From Prevotella sp. (GTDB lineage: Bacteria > Bacteroidota > Bacteroidia > Bacteroidales > Bacteroidaceae): DNA of 41,298 nucleotides. The notes under the pieces are model-generated. The model made no database searches and was not told the origin of the DNA. It was given only the letters and a program-made list of their open reading frames with translations. The DNA lies in contig JAFZCU010000083.1 in assembly GCA_017556145.1 (NCBI GenBank), forward strand, positions 1 through 41,298, in the 5' to 3' direction. Made by a program: the position numbers and the translations under genes. How positions within the stretch are numbered: position 1 is the stretch's first letter; each line of letters opens with the position of its first letter. This document shows positions 8,562 to 16,673 of this stretch, one piece after another.

Positions 8562-8613
8562 AACATCAACATCTTTGTATGCACAATGGTTCCTTAATGA
8601 ATCTATACGGCAT

Positions 8614-9801
8614 TCATTCTGCAGTGAGATAATTGATAACGGGATTGGCATACATCGTGAGGATGCGCTCACGGAGGAAAGCCTCATCCTTATTTTCGAG
8701 GGTGATTTTGGCAAGTTGACCAGAAAGGTACTGTCCGAAATTCTGCTTATCGTCATCGGTATAATGAGTGCTGTTCGCCTGATCGCCATTAAGTTCGTCG
8801 AGGGCAATGTAATTGCAAGGGAAGAGTTCGTAGCCCTTATGTATTTCTCTGTCCATGCGCTCAGCGACTGCCTTGAAGTATTCGGTCTTGGGAAGGTCGG
8901 AGAGCTCATCTATCCAGGTATTGATGGGGGCTGCCGTGCGATAGACCACACGGCCCTTGTAACCGAAAATGCCTGTCTTCATATTGTCAAGATCGTCCTG
9001 ACGCGACTTCTTGAAGGTGGGATTGTCGCGCTTCTGCTGAAACTCCTGAGCCTTAAGATAGTCGCAAGGGTCGTACTCATAGCTGATAGTCAGGGGCACG
9101 ATGTTCAGTTCCTTGAGGTCGCCGCCCATCGCCAGCATCTTTAGCACCGCATCCTGGGTACGATCGTTGGAATCTTTCGCCCTCCCCTCGCGCTGGGCAA
9201 TCCAGATATTCTCCTTCTTCTGGGTGACGGCGAAATGGATATAGCGGCTCATGAGCTGTGAAGCGGCGAGGGTCTCACGAAGCGAGAGGCCACGACGAAC
9301 CGTAAAAGCCTTGTTCATACGTACAAGACGCCTGATCCAAGGATAGATGAGGAGGTTGTCACCGATACCAATCTCGACGGTAGTAGGATAGCCGGCCTCA
9401 ACAAGTTTCACATCGAGGAAGGCCGAGTCGAGCACGATATCGCGGTGATTACTGACGAACGTGTATCGGGGGGACGGTTCTTTTGATATATCGCGCGATG
9501 TATCAAAAGAACCGTCCCCCCGATACACGAGGTGAGAATCGTCGAAGGTGCAGCCGTTGGTATGCTTGCGGATGATATGGTTGACAATGGGCTTCATGAA
9601 ACGCTTCTGGAAATCGAGCGGTGTCTTGACACCCTTGAAGGCCAGACGCAGCAGTCCATTGCGGACAGACTTCGGCAGCCAAGGAGCAAAGCCTTTCATC
9701 ACGACATTAAACTGGCGGTCTTTCAGAAGCTCTTCGAACGCCTGTTTCATTTCCTCAGCCTCATAAGGCCTTATCTCTGCAAACTCCTTGGGAATGTTCA
9801 T
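8614..9801 (-). CDS. Glycerol-phosphate acyltransferase-like protein carrying an in-frame palindromic insertion
   Basis: A 395-residue protein of the PlsC-like acyltransferase group (1-acylglycerol-3-phosphate acyltransferase fold), probably at the inner membrane face. Motif I is SNHRDIVLDS (NHx4D-type, near residue 118), FTVRRG matches motif II, and IAQREGRAKDS matches the EGR-containing motif III. It begins 4 bases after the ddl stop and ends the PASTA-RluD-Ddl operon. Residues 91-114 are encoded by a 70-base palindrome and read YRGDGSFDTSRD then ISKEPSPRY, a charged segment placed just before motif I. The frame is intact, so the enzyme may tolerate this as a surface loop. The acyl acceptor is not identifiable from sequence. 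Confidence 0.85.
   Translation of the reverse strand: MNIPKEFAEIRPYEAEEMKQAFEELLKDRQFNVVMKGFAPWLPKSVRNGLLRLAFKGVKTPLDFQKRFMKPIVNHIIRKHTNGCTFDDSHLVYRGDGSFDTSRDISKEPSPRYTFVSNHRDIVLDSAFLDVKLVEAGYPTTVEIGIGDNLLIYPWIRRLVRMNKAFTVRRGLSLRETLAASQLMSRYIHFAVTQKKENIWIAQREGRAKDSNDRTQDAVLKMLAMGGDLKELNIVPLTISYEYDPCDYLKAQEFQQKRDNPTFKKSRQDDLDNMKTGIFGYKGRVVYRTAAPINTWIDELSDLPKTEYFKAVAERMDREIHKGYELFPCNYIALDELNGDQANSTHYTDDDKQNFGQYLSGQLAKITLENKDEAFLRERILTMYANPVINYLTAE
9460..9529. repeat. 70-base near-perfect palindrome (REP-like element) inside the acyltransferase gene
   Basis: Positions 9460-9488 are the exact reverse complement of 9501-9529 (29 bp). The central 9490-9499 (ATCGCGCGAT) is itself a palindrome, so 34 of 35 positions pair and the last one (9489/9500) is a T-G pair. 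The arm includes GGGGGGACGGTTCTTTTGAT. Similar GGGGACGGTTCTTTTG-type palindromes are, from memory, scattered in several bacterial phyla and resemble REP elements mobilised by TnpA-REP (RAYT) transposases. No transposase and no second copy were found here. Confidence 0.85.
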
Positions 9802-9805
9802 CTGC

Positions 9806-10789
9806 TTATATAAACTGGTTTTCTACTATTTCCGTCAAAACATCGGTCATAGAGAGGCCTGCGGCACGTACCTGCTGCGGGATGAAGCTGGTAACAGTCA
9901 TGCCTGGCGTCGTATTGACCTCAAGCATGGAGATTTTACCCTCCTTCGAGATGATATAGTCGATACGGATGATGCCGTTGCAGTGGAGAATATCGTAGAT
10001 ATGAGAGGTAATCTGAGCCACGCGCTCGGCAACATCGGCGGGAATCCGCGCAGGCGTAATCTCCTGCACCTGGCCGTTGTACTTGGCATCGTAGTCAAAG
10101 AACTCATTGCTGGTCACCACCTCCGTCGCCGGCAGTACCACCGTCTTCTCCCTGGTTTTATAGACACCTTGCGAGATCTCCGTTCCCTCAAGGAAGCCTT
10201 CGACCATAATCTCAGAACTCTCCAACATGGCTTTGCGGATGGCAGGAGCCAACTGGTCCTTGTTCTTCACCTTTGAAACACCGAAACTGGAGCCATCAGC
10301 AGCGGGCTTTACGAAACAAGGCATACCGATGCGCTCTTCTATCTCATCGTCACTCACCAGTTCCTCATAGCCCTTACGGATTAGCAGCGAATCGGCCACA
10401 CTTACCCCATAGCCACGCAGATACTGATTCAGCACGAACTTGTCAAAAGTCATCGCTTCGATGAGCACGCCACTGGTGCTATACGGCAGACCTATCAGGT
10501 CGAAATATCCCTGTAATATACCGTTCTCGCCAGGTGTGCCATGTATGGTGATATAGGCATAGTCGAACAGCTTTGCCTCGCCATTTTCCATAAACGAGAA
10601 ATCATTGCGGTCTATCTGGACTGTTGTGCCATCGGGCAGTTCCACGTGCCAGTCCTGGCCTTTGATGTCAACGATATACACATTGTAGCGCTCCTTATCA
10701 AAGAAGGAGAAAAGTCCCTGTGCCGAACGCAGAGAAACGTCATGTTCTGAGGAGTCGCCACCACATACGATGGCTATTGTTCTTTTCAT
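9806..10789 (-). CDS. ddl: D-alanine--D-alanine ligase
   Basis: Joins two D-alanines with ATP to make the dipeptide for peptidoglycan precursors, in the cytoplasm. About 327 residues with the ATP-grasp order: N-terminal IAIVCGGDSSEHDVS with EHxVS, central KPAADGSSFGVSKV, and C-terminal IRIDYI and MLEVNTTPGMT, where the Asp, Glu and Asn bind Mg-ATP. The ATG at 10789 (MKRTIAI) is chosen because family members begin this way; an ATG one codon upstream and a TTG at 10798 are alternatives. It sits between RluD (32 bases) and the acyltransferase (4 bases) in an operon led by a PASTA protein. The short spacer to RluD is unusually AT-rich. Confidence 0.95.
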   Translation of the reverse strand: MKRTIAIVCGGDSSEHDVSLRSAQGLFSFFDKERYNVYIVDIKGQDWHVELPDGTTVQIDRNDFSFMENGEAKLFDYAYITIHGTPGENGILQGYFDLIGLPYSTSGVLIEAMTFDKFVLNQYLRGYGVSVADSLLIRKGYEELVSDDEIEERIGMPCFVKPAADGSSFGVSKVKNKDQLAPAIRKAMLESSEIMVEGFLEGTEISQGVYKTREKTVVLPATEVVTSNEFFDYDAKYNGQVQEITPARIPADVAERVAQITSHIYDILHCNGIIRIDYIISKEGKISMLEVNTTPGMTVTSFIPQQVRAAGLSMTDVLTEIVENQFI

Positions 10790-10821
10790 CATTTGCAATT
10801 TGACAATTTACTATTTATTAT

Positions 10822-11904
10822 TTACTGTGCTATTTTACAATTTACGTATTTACGCCATTTATCAATGAGGGCAGCCATGTCGTCGGGCCATTCTGAGGTA
10901 AAGTCCATCTGCTGACCGGTTGCAGGATGCACGAATCCCAAAGTCCTGGCATGCAGCACCTGTCGCGGACAGAGCTTGAAGCAGTTCTGGATATAAGCCT
11001 TATAACTGGCCGTGCGCTCCCCACGTCGTATCTCACAACCGCCATACCGTTCATCGCAGAAAAGCGGATGGCCGATATGCTTCATGTGAGCACGGATCTG
11101 GTGCGTACGACCTGTCTCGAGCACACACTCCACCAGCGTCACATAACCATAGCGTTCCATCACCTTGTAGTGAGTCACGGCAGGCTTACCAATCTCTGAA
11201 TCAGGCGGAAAAACATCCATCCGCAGTCGATCCTTCGGGTCGCGTCCTATATTACCTTCTATCCTACCCTCGTCTTCCACGAAGTTACCCCAAACGAGGG
11301 CATTGTAACTGCGGTGGGTCGTCTTGTTGAAGAACTGCTTGCCTAATGAAGTCTTGGCATCGGGCGTCTTGGCGATGACCAGAAGGCCACTGGTATCCTT
11401 GTCGATGCGATGTACGAGGCCCACCTCCGGATCGTTCGGGTCGTAGGTTTCCAGATCCTTCAGGTGCCAGGCAATGGCGTTGACGAGCGTTCCGCTGAAA
11501 TTGCCGCATCCCGGATGCACCACCATACCTGCCGGCTTGTTGATCACCATCAACTGGTCATCCTCATAGATAACCTCCAGTGGGATATCCTCTGGTTCGA
11601 TAGTGGTATCATAATGCGGACGGTCGAGCATCAGGGTGATTACATCGCCCGCGCGTACCTTATAATTACTTTTTACAGGATTTCCATTGACATGAATGAA
11701 TCCGGCGTCAGCAGCTTTCTGGATTCTGTTACGGCTGGAATGCGGTTGATGTTCAGCCAGGAACTTATCGATGCGCACAGATACCTGACCCTTATCCACC
11801 TCGATACGGAAATGCTCATACAATGTATCGCCGTCACCAGTTGGTTCGCCACCATCGAGCAGTTCGTCGTCATCAAGTTCGATGTCGTCCATTACCTCAC
11901 TCAC
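10822..11904 (-). CDS. rluD: RluD-family 23S rRNA pseudouridine synthase
   Basis: Isomerises uridines in 23S rRNA to pseudouridine. A 360-residue protein with an acidic N-terminal extension of about 30 residues, an S4 RNA-binding domain (VRIDKFLAEH, FIHVNGNPVK) and a catalytic domain with GLVHRIDKDTSGLLV, where the Asp of HRIDKDT is the catalytic residue. ETGRTHQIRAHMKHIGHP is the other family block. The listed start is a GTG overlapping the PASTA gene stop as GTGA; an in-frame ATG four codons later (11892) is an alternative. RluD versus RluA/C specificity is inferred from overall resemblance and from the conserved gene order. Confidence 0.9.
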   Translation of the reverse strand: MSEVMDDIELDDDELLDGGEPTGDGDTLYEHFRIEVDKGQVSVRIDKFLAEHQPHSSRNRIQKAADAGFIHVNGNPVKSNYKVRAGDVITLMLDRPHYDTTIEPEDIPLEVIYEDDQLMVINKPAGMVVHPGCGNFSGTLVNAIAWHLKDLETYDPNDPEVGLVHRIDKDTSGLLVIAKTPDAKTSLGKQFFNKTTHRSYNALVWGNFVEDEGRIEGNIGRDPKDRLRMDVFPPDSEIGKPAVTHYKVMERYGYVTLVECVLETGRTHQIRAHMKHIGHPLFCDERYGGCEIRRGERTASYKAYIQNCFKLCPRQVLHARTLGFVHPATGQQMDFTSEWPDDMAALIDKWRKYVNCKIAQ

Positions 11905-12584
11905 TGTCCCGTTACTTCTTTTACTTCCTCGAAGTCATCCCTCTCTTCATAAGTGCCGGTCACTTCCGCGTCCTCTAAGCCCATACGATATTCAGGCTCG
12001 ATATAGTCCACGTCCATGTCGTCGCTATCATATTCGCCATTACCAATCATCAATGTCAATGGCGTTTCTATAGAAATCATGTCACCAGCAGCCACCCTTC
12101 GGCCACGGCACATAATGCCATACACCCAGTCTTTTTCTCCAGATACCAATTTCGGTGGCAGCAACTTGAATCCAATGGCAGCCAACTTTGCCTCTGCCTC
12201 ACGATAACTGCTGTTATCCACCAGGTCCGGAATGGCAAAGGTGGGTGAAGACGGCGTATTGACAGTCACATAGATGGTATGTCCCGACTTCACTAAGGTG
12301 CCAGGCCCAGGATTCTGCGCCAACACACAATTAGCAGGCAACTTCTTGTTATAGCCAGAGTCTGCCACCATGATATTCAATCCATCCTCCAATATCAGCG
12401 TTCTGGCATTGGTATACGACATACCCTCAATCTTAGGTACCTTAATACCCTCTCCATGATGAGTAAACCACTCCAGACCGAACTTAACACCAAAACACAG
12501 TGCCACGATAACAACAACCATCGCCAGGAGATTACCCAGAAGATAGCCGTTCACAAACTTTCCAAAGAAATCCTTTGTCTTCAT
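11901..12584 (-). CDS. Membrane-anchored PASTA-domain protein
   Basis: A 227-residue protein starting at the ATG at 12584 (MKTKDFFGKF). The frame is open to 12650, but the promoter lies at 12590-12620, so a longer start is not possible from that transcript. One transmembrane helix near residues 15-35 is followed by two PASTA domains (VPKIEGMSYTNARTLILEDG; IPDLVDNSSYREAEAKLAAI), each with the typical late glycine-rich turn, then an acidic tail. PASTA domains bind peptidoglycan fragments. There is no kinase or transpeptidase domain. It leads the operon containing ddl, which supports a cell-wall role. Confidence 0.88.
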   Translation of the reverse strand: MKTKDFFGKFVNGYLLGNLLAMVVVIVALCFGVKFGLEWFTHHGEGIKVPKIEGMSYTNARTLILEDGLNIMVADSGYNKKLPANCVLAQNPGPGTLVKSGHTIYVTVNTPSSPTFAIPDLVDNSSYREAEAKLAAIGFKLLPPKLVSGEKDWVYGIMCRGRRVAAGDMISIETPLTLMIGNGEYDSDDMDVDYIEPEYRMGLEDAEVTGTYEERDDFEEVKEVTGQ

Positions 12585-12589
12585 GGCTG

Positions 12590-12620
12590 CAAAGTTACGA
12601 ATAAGCGAGCAAAAAACAAA
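12590..12620 (-). promoter_or_regulatory. Promoter of the PASTA-rluD-ddl-acyltransferase operon
   Basis: On the minus strand, TTTG (12617-12620), 19 bases, then TAACTTTG (12590-12597). The first ATG begins only 5 bases after this element, so the mRNA is probably leaderless or nearly so. Confidence 0.85.
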
Positions 12621-12640
12621 GTAAAAACATAAAAAAATAA

Positions 12641-12670
12641 AAAGAAGCAAAGAATAATCTCTACTTCTTT
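12641..12670 (-). terminator. Possible rpmH terminator
   Basis: On the minus strand, AAAGAAG and CTTCTTT form a 7-bp stem around a 16-base loop, followed by a T-rich tract. It lies 33 bases after the rpmH stop. The stem is AT-rich and not strong. Confidence 0.4.
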
Positions 12671-12703
12671 CTATTTTAGCGTCATTTTCTGCGAAAGGGG
12701 AAA

Positions 12704-12859
12704 TTACTTTCCGTGATTCTCGTCAGAAACTGTTAACTTCTTACGACCTTTGGCGCGACGTGCAGCCAAAACGCGGCGACCATTCTTGGTAGCCATTCTC
12801 TCACGGAAGCCGTGCTTGTTCACGCGACGGCGATTGTGCGGCTGAAATGTTCTCTTCAT
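12704..12859 (-). CDS. rpmH: 50S ribosomal protein L34
   Basis: A 51-residue, strongly basic protein that is part of the large ribosomal subunit. The start [18 protein letters not shown] and the following [19 protein letters not shown] are diagnostic of L34. The C-terminal end [12 protein letters not shown] is slightly longer than the 44-46 residues usual in proteobacteria. It has its own consensus promoter at 12904-12935 and is divergent from efp, so two translation genes share the intergenic region. It is not next to rnpA or dnaA here. Confidence 0.97.
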   Translation of the reverse strand: MKRTFQPHNRRRVNKHGFRERMATKNGRRVLAARRAKGRKKLTVSDENHGK

Positions 12860-12903
12860 TGCTTTTTACTATTTATTTGTTACTTTTTCAACGATTTGGG
12901 GTG

Positions 12904-12935
12904 CAAAAGTACTCATTTCTTTTGAATTACACAAA
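12904..12935 (-). promoter_or_regulatory. rpmH promoter
   Basis: On the minus strand, TTTG (12932-12935), 20 bases, then TACTTTTG (12904-12911), a full match to the Bacteroidota consensus. It leaves a leader of about 40 bases before rpmH. Confidence 0.85.
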
Positions 12936-12985
12936 TTTTTTAGGAAAAAAACATGATTCACAATCCATATTTCATAAATATTTCG

Positions 12986-12993
12986 TACCTTTG
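12986..12993 (+). promoter_or_regulatory. efp promoter -7 element
   Basis: TACCTTTG matches TAnnTTTG and lies 38 bases before the efp ATG. A TTTG -33 box at the expected distance is not evident. Confidence 0.65.
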
Positions 12994-13030
12994 CACCCGA
13001 AAACAATAAAAAAGTAACATTTTTAGGTAT

Positions 13031-13597
13031 ATGATTAATTCACAAGACATTAAAAAAGGCACCGCTATTCGTATGGACGGTGGTATTTGGGTTTGTATCG
13101 ATTTCCAGCATCGCAAACCAGGTAAGGGTAACACGATTATGATCATCAAGGTTAAGAACGTTTCTGACGGTCGTGTGCTGGAGCGCCGTTTCAACATCGG
13201 TGAGAAACTCGAGGATGTAGTCATCGAGCGCCGTCCTTATCAGTATCTCTATGAGGATCAGAGCGGTCGTATCTTCATGAATCAGGAAACCTTTGAGCAG
13301 ATTCCTATCGACAATGAGCTCGTTATCGGTCATGAATACATGAAAGAGAGTGATATCGTGGAGGTTGTTTCTGACACCACCGACGGTACAATCCTCTATG
13401 CTGAAATGCCTGTCAAGACCAACCTCCGTGTTGTTCACTCTGAGCCCGGCATCAAGGGCGATACAGCTACCAACACGCTGAAGCCTGCCACTCTGGAGAC
13501 TGGCGTTGAGGTGCGCGTGCCCCTCTTCATCAACGAAGGCGACCTCATTCAGGTTGACACCCGCGACGGCAGCTATCTGAACCGCGTGAAGGAGTAA
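13031..13597 (+). CDS. efp: Translation elongation factor P
   Basis: Relieves ribosome stalling at proline runs. The 188-residue protein has the three-domain EF-P layout: KOW-like N-terminus (IKKGTAIRMDGGIWVCIDFQ), the tip loop RKPGKGN with the target lysine Lys32, and the C-terminal signature LRVVHSEPGIKGDTATNTLK with the closing block INEGDLIQVDTRDGSYLNRV. No modification enzyme (EpmA or EarP) is in the window. The stop codon is followed without a gap by the ATG of the glycosyltransferase, so the two are very likely co-transcribed. Confidence 0.97.
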   Translation: MINSQDIKKGTAIRMDGGIWVCIDFQHRKPGKGNTIMIIKVKNVSDGRVLERRFNIGEKLEDVVIERRPYQYLYEDQSGRIFMNQETFEQIPIDNELVIGHEYMKESDIVEVVSDTTDGTILYAEMPVKTNLRVVHSEPGIKGDTATNTLKPATLETGVEVRVPLFINEGDLIQVDTRDGSYLNRVKE

Positions 13598-14683
13598 ATG
13601 AAATACTCAATCATCGTTCCCGTATACAATCGTCCCGACGAAGTGGACGAACTACTCGAAAGCCTATCTAATCAGACACAAAAGGATTTCGAGGTTATTA
13701 TTGTGGAAGATGGTTCGGTAAAACCTTGCAAGGATGTTTGCGACAAATATGCAGGCATCCTTGCATTGCATTATTATGTCAAGGAGAACAGCGGTCCCGG
13801 GCAGAGCCGTAACTATGGTGCAGAACGAGCCAACGGCGAATGGCTCATCATCCTCGACTCGGATGTCGTGCTCCCCGAGGGGTATTTAGAGGCAGTGGAC
13901 AAATCTCTTACCACACCCCTCACCTCTATCGTTGCTTTTGGCGGCCCAGATGCAGCCCACCCCTCATTTACGGCAGTCCAGAAAGCCATCTCCTATTCCA
14001 TGACGTCTTTTTTTACCACAGGTGGTATCCGTGGGGGCAAAGCCAAACTCGACAAGTTCTATCCCCGTTCCTTCAATATGGGTATTCGACGTGATATCTA
14101 TCTGGAATTGGGTGGTTTCTCGAAAATGCGCTTTGGCGAGGACATCGACTTTTCCTACCGCATCGTCGAGGCTGGCTATCAACCAAGCCTTTTCCCTGAT
14201 GCCTGGGTCTGGCACAAGCGTCGCACCGACTTCCGCAAGTTCTTCCGTCAGGTGTACAACAGCGGCATCGCCCGTATCAACCTCGCAAAACGTCATCCAG
14301 GTACAATGAAACTCGTCCATTTATTGCCCACAGTCTTTACCATAGGCGTCATCGGACTCTTGATGCTTTTCGGACTCGGCGTGGCCTTGTATTGCTATGG
14401 CGAGTGGTTGGATGCCAACGGGCTTCGTCCTACTGACAATATGCACCAAGGGGTGGGTTTCGTGTTCTGTGTGCTGGCACTACTGCCAATCCTGTTTTAT
14501 TCACTTATCATCTTCATCGACTCCAGTATCCGGAACCGCAACCTCTGGGTAGGACTCCTTTCCATCCCTGCGGCCTTTGTCCAACTGACGGGCTACGGGT
14601 TAGGGTTCATCGAATCCTGGTGGAAACGATGTATACTGAAAAAAGACGAATATCAGGCCTTTGAAAAGACATTCTATAAATAA
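13598..14683 (+). CDS. Membrane-associated family 2 glycosyltransferase
   Basis: A 361-residue GT-A fold transferase. The N-terminal domain has YSIIVPVYNRPDEVDELL, then VIIVEDGS, and the metal-binding LDSDVV near residue 86 (DxD). GEDIDFSYRIVEAGY near residue 183 is the typical acceptor-side ED motif. Hydrophobic segments around residues 245-270 and 285-310 anchor it in the membrane. The nucleotide-sugar donor and acceptor cannot be told from sequence; cell-envelope polysaccharide or glycolipid synthesis is likely. It directly abuts efp and is followed by radC after 24 bases. Confidence 0.88.
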   Translation: MKYSIIVPVYNRPDEVDELLESLSNQTQKDFEVIIVEDGSVKPCKDVCDKYAGILALHYYVKENSGPGQSRNYGAERANGEWLIILDSDVVLPEGYLEAVDKSLTTPLTSIVAFGGPDAAHPSFTAVQKAISYSMTSFFTTGGIRGGKAKLDKFYPRSFNMGIRRDIYLELGGFSKMRFGEDIDFSYRIVEAGYQPSLFPDAWVWHKRRTDFRKFFRQVYNSGIARINLAKRHPGTMKLVHLLPTVFTIGVIGLLMLFGLGVALYCYGEWLDANGLRPTDNMHQGVGFVFCVLALLPILFYSLIIFIDSSIRNRNLWVGLLSIPAAFVQLTGYGLGFIESWWKRCILKKDEYQAFEKTFYK

Positions 14684-14707
14684 ACACTTATAAAATCTTA
14701 AATCAAT

Positions 14708-15394
14708 ATGGAAAAACTTAACATCAATCAATGGGCAAAAGAAGACCGCCCGCGTGAAAAAATGGCAGACCTTGGTACTGAGGCACTGAGCAATGCTGAG
14801 TTGTTGGCTATTCTGATCGGCTCTGGCTCCACCGACGAGAGTGCCGTTGAACTGATGAAACGTATGCTCGCCGATTGCAACAACAACCTGAATTCCTTAG
14901 GAAAAAAGACCATACATGAACTGATGCAGTACAAGGGCATCGGTGAGGCAAAGGCCATCACCATCCTGGCAGCTTGTGAACTCGGCAAACGCCGTCAGGC
15001 AGAGACACCGGAAGAACGCCCAGATCTCGGAACGGCGACCAAGGTCTACAGGCACATGCATCACCTGATGCAAGACCTCGATGTAGAAGAGTTCTGGGTA
15101 TTACTGATGAATCAGCACTACAGGCTGATCAAGAAAGTGCGTATCTCGCATGGTGGCATCACGGAAACAGCTGTCGATATCCGTATCATCATCCGCGAGG
15201 CTGTCCTCGCCAATGCCACAATCCTTGCTGTATGTCACAATCATCCATCCGGGAATCTGACACCCAGTCGTGCCGACGAAGAACTTACCAAAAGTATCCA
15301 TAAAGCCTGTGAAGTCATGCGCATCCACTTCATGGATCACATCATCGTGACCGATGGGCAGTATTATTCCTTTCACGAGTTAGGCAAATGTTGA
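14708..15394 (+). CDS. radC: RadC-family JAB/MPN domain protein
   Basis: A 228-residue protein with an N-terminal helix-hairpin-helix-like region (LGTEALSNAELLAILIGSG; YKGIGEAKAITILAACELG) and a C-terminal JAMM metal-binding domain with HNHPSGNLTPSRADEELT, giving the H-x-H and Asp ligands. The historical DNA-repair role of RadC is disputed; the biochemical function is unclear. It ends only 6 bases from the end of the convergent GH53 gene, leaving no room for a terminator. Confidence 0.93.
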   Translation: MEKLNINQWAKEDRPREKMADLGTEALSNAELLAILIGSGSTDESAVELMKRMLADCNNNLNSLGKKTIHELMQYKGIGEAKAITILAACELGKRRQAETPEERPDLGTATKVYRHMHHLMQDLDVEEFWVLLMNQHYRLIKKVRISHGGITETAVDIRIIIREAVLANATILAVCHNHPSGNLTPSRADEELTKSIHKACEVMRIHFMDHIIVTDGQYYSFHELGKC

Positions 15395-15400
15395 CAGCAT

Positions 15401-16654
15401 CTACCTGATGGCGACTTTCTGGCCGTTGTAGATATATATCCCTGACTTGGAAGGAGTGGAGAGGCTGCGAATGCCTCCGATGGTATACCAGGCGGATTTA
15501 GGACTGTCGATGGAGATGCTACTGAGACCGGAACTGCCTCCTGAAAAACTCTTCAACTCATAAAGGGCAGGAAGAGCCCGACCTGTCTCGTTGTCGAAAA
15601 GGCTGGCGTTATACCAGCTGTCAGTTACCCGTTGTGTATTCCAGTTGAGTCCATATTCATTAGCTTCGAGGAACCACCAGAACAGACCGTCGACGTTCTG
15701 GTGCTGCTTTAGTGTGGCAATCAAATCAGCTGTGAACTTCCGTTGGCCTTCATAGGTGAGGGCATAACCAGTGTCATTGTTTCCCATTTTCCAGTGATAG
15801 CCACAGCCCGTTTCTACCACCATGATTTTCTTATCAGGGAATTTAGTCTCAAAGGCAGTCAGCGTTCTGTTCAGTTGTGCCAGATTGCCATGATAATAAG
15901 GATAGTAGCTGGTCCCGATGATGTCGTAATCTACGCCATATTGTGCCAGTCTTTGGTAGAAATCCGTCACTAATGGCGTATTGGCAGCCTGTTCCGTATG
16001 AATAATAATCTTTGCTTCAGGGCAAACTTCGCGACAGGCTTTGCCTGCATTTTTCAGTGCCGTGGAGAAAGAGTCCCAATTATTGTCTTTATAACCGCTC
16101 CAGTCGCTCTTGTTCTCGAGTTTACAGCCACTGTCATACATCATCCCCCAGGAAATCTCATTACCGGTCTGTATGAAGTCGGGCGTGGCACCTGCATCCT
16201 TCAGTTGTTCCAAACAATCCTTGGTGTAATCGTAAATATAGGATGTTGGTGGGGTGTCGATAGTTGTAAACAGGTAAGGTGTCTTTTGCTGGCTGGGATC
16301 AGCCCATGTGTCAGAATAGTGGAAGTCGAGCATGAACCTTAAACCTGCTTCCTTAATCCTCTTCCCCAAATTTTTGACATAGTCAAGATCTTGGCGCACG
16401 CCTTCCCCCTTTTCTTTGTCAGATGCCCTGCTTGGGTCGACAAACAACCGGACACGCATAGCATTCATGCCCTGTCCTTTCAGGAATGTCAGCATGTCGG
16501 TAATCTTTTTGCCATCCTTATCCATGTAGTTGGCGCCATGATCCTCGTAAGTAGGCAACAACGAGATATCACCGCCGACATAACGGATCTCCTGCGCCGA
16601 CACCGGCAAAGCCAAAGCCAACAGAAGTGCAAAAAACAGTTTCTTAGTTTTCAT
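15401..16654 (-). CDS. Secreted GH53 arabinogalactan endo-beta-1,4-galactanase
   Basis: Cleaves beta-1,4-galactan side chains of pectin, outside the cytoplasm. The ATG at 16654 is chosen because it gives a clear signal peptide (MKTKKLFFALLLALALPVSA); the frame runs on to 16732 but that overlaps dgt. The mature enzyme begins IRYVGGDISLLPTYEDHG, typical of GH53. Catalytic residues are Glu166 in TGNEISWG and Glu281 in VVETGCGY; FMLDFHYSDTWADP is another family block. The C-terminal tail (WYTIGGIRS, SGIYIYNGQK) matches the shared tail. It lies 19 bases downstream of dgt with no promoter match in the gap, so it may be read through from dgt. Confidence 0.93.
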   Translation of the reverse strand: MKTKKLFFALLLALALPVSAQEIRYVGGDISLLPTYEDHGANYMDKDGKKITDMLTFLKGQGMNAMRVRLFVDPSRASDKEKGEGVRQDLDYVKNLGKRIKEAGLRFMLDFHYSDTWADPSQQKTPYLFTTIDTPPTSYIYDYTKDCLEQLKDAGATPDFIQTGNEISWGMMYDSGCKLENKSDWSGYKDNNWDSFSTALKNAGKACREVCPEAKIIIHTEQAANTPLVTDFYQRLAQYGVDYDIIGTSYYPYYHGNLAQLNRTLTAFETKFPDKKIMVVETGCGYHWKMGNNDTGYALTYEGQRKFTADLIATLKQHQNVDGLFWWFLEANEYGLNWNTQRVTDSWYNASLFDNETGRALPALYELKSFSGGSSGLSSISIDSPKSAWYTIGGIRSLSTPSKSGIYIYNGQKVAIR

Positions 16655-16673
16655 CTGATTCGTCGTTAGTTTG

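Larger units (their letters stand above)
8188..8613. other. Intergenic region with a minus-strand promoter and possible long leader
   Basis: This 426-base stretch lacks a recognisable gene. It contains one consensus promoter facing the BspA-like gene, a possible terminator near 8535-8561, and a 69-codon minus ORF (8218-8427) listed separately. Confidence 0.5.
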
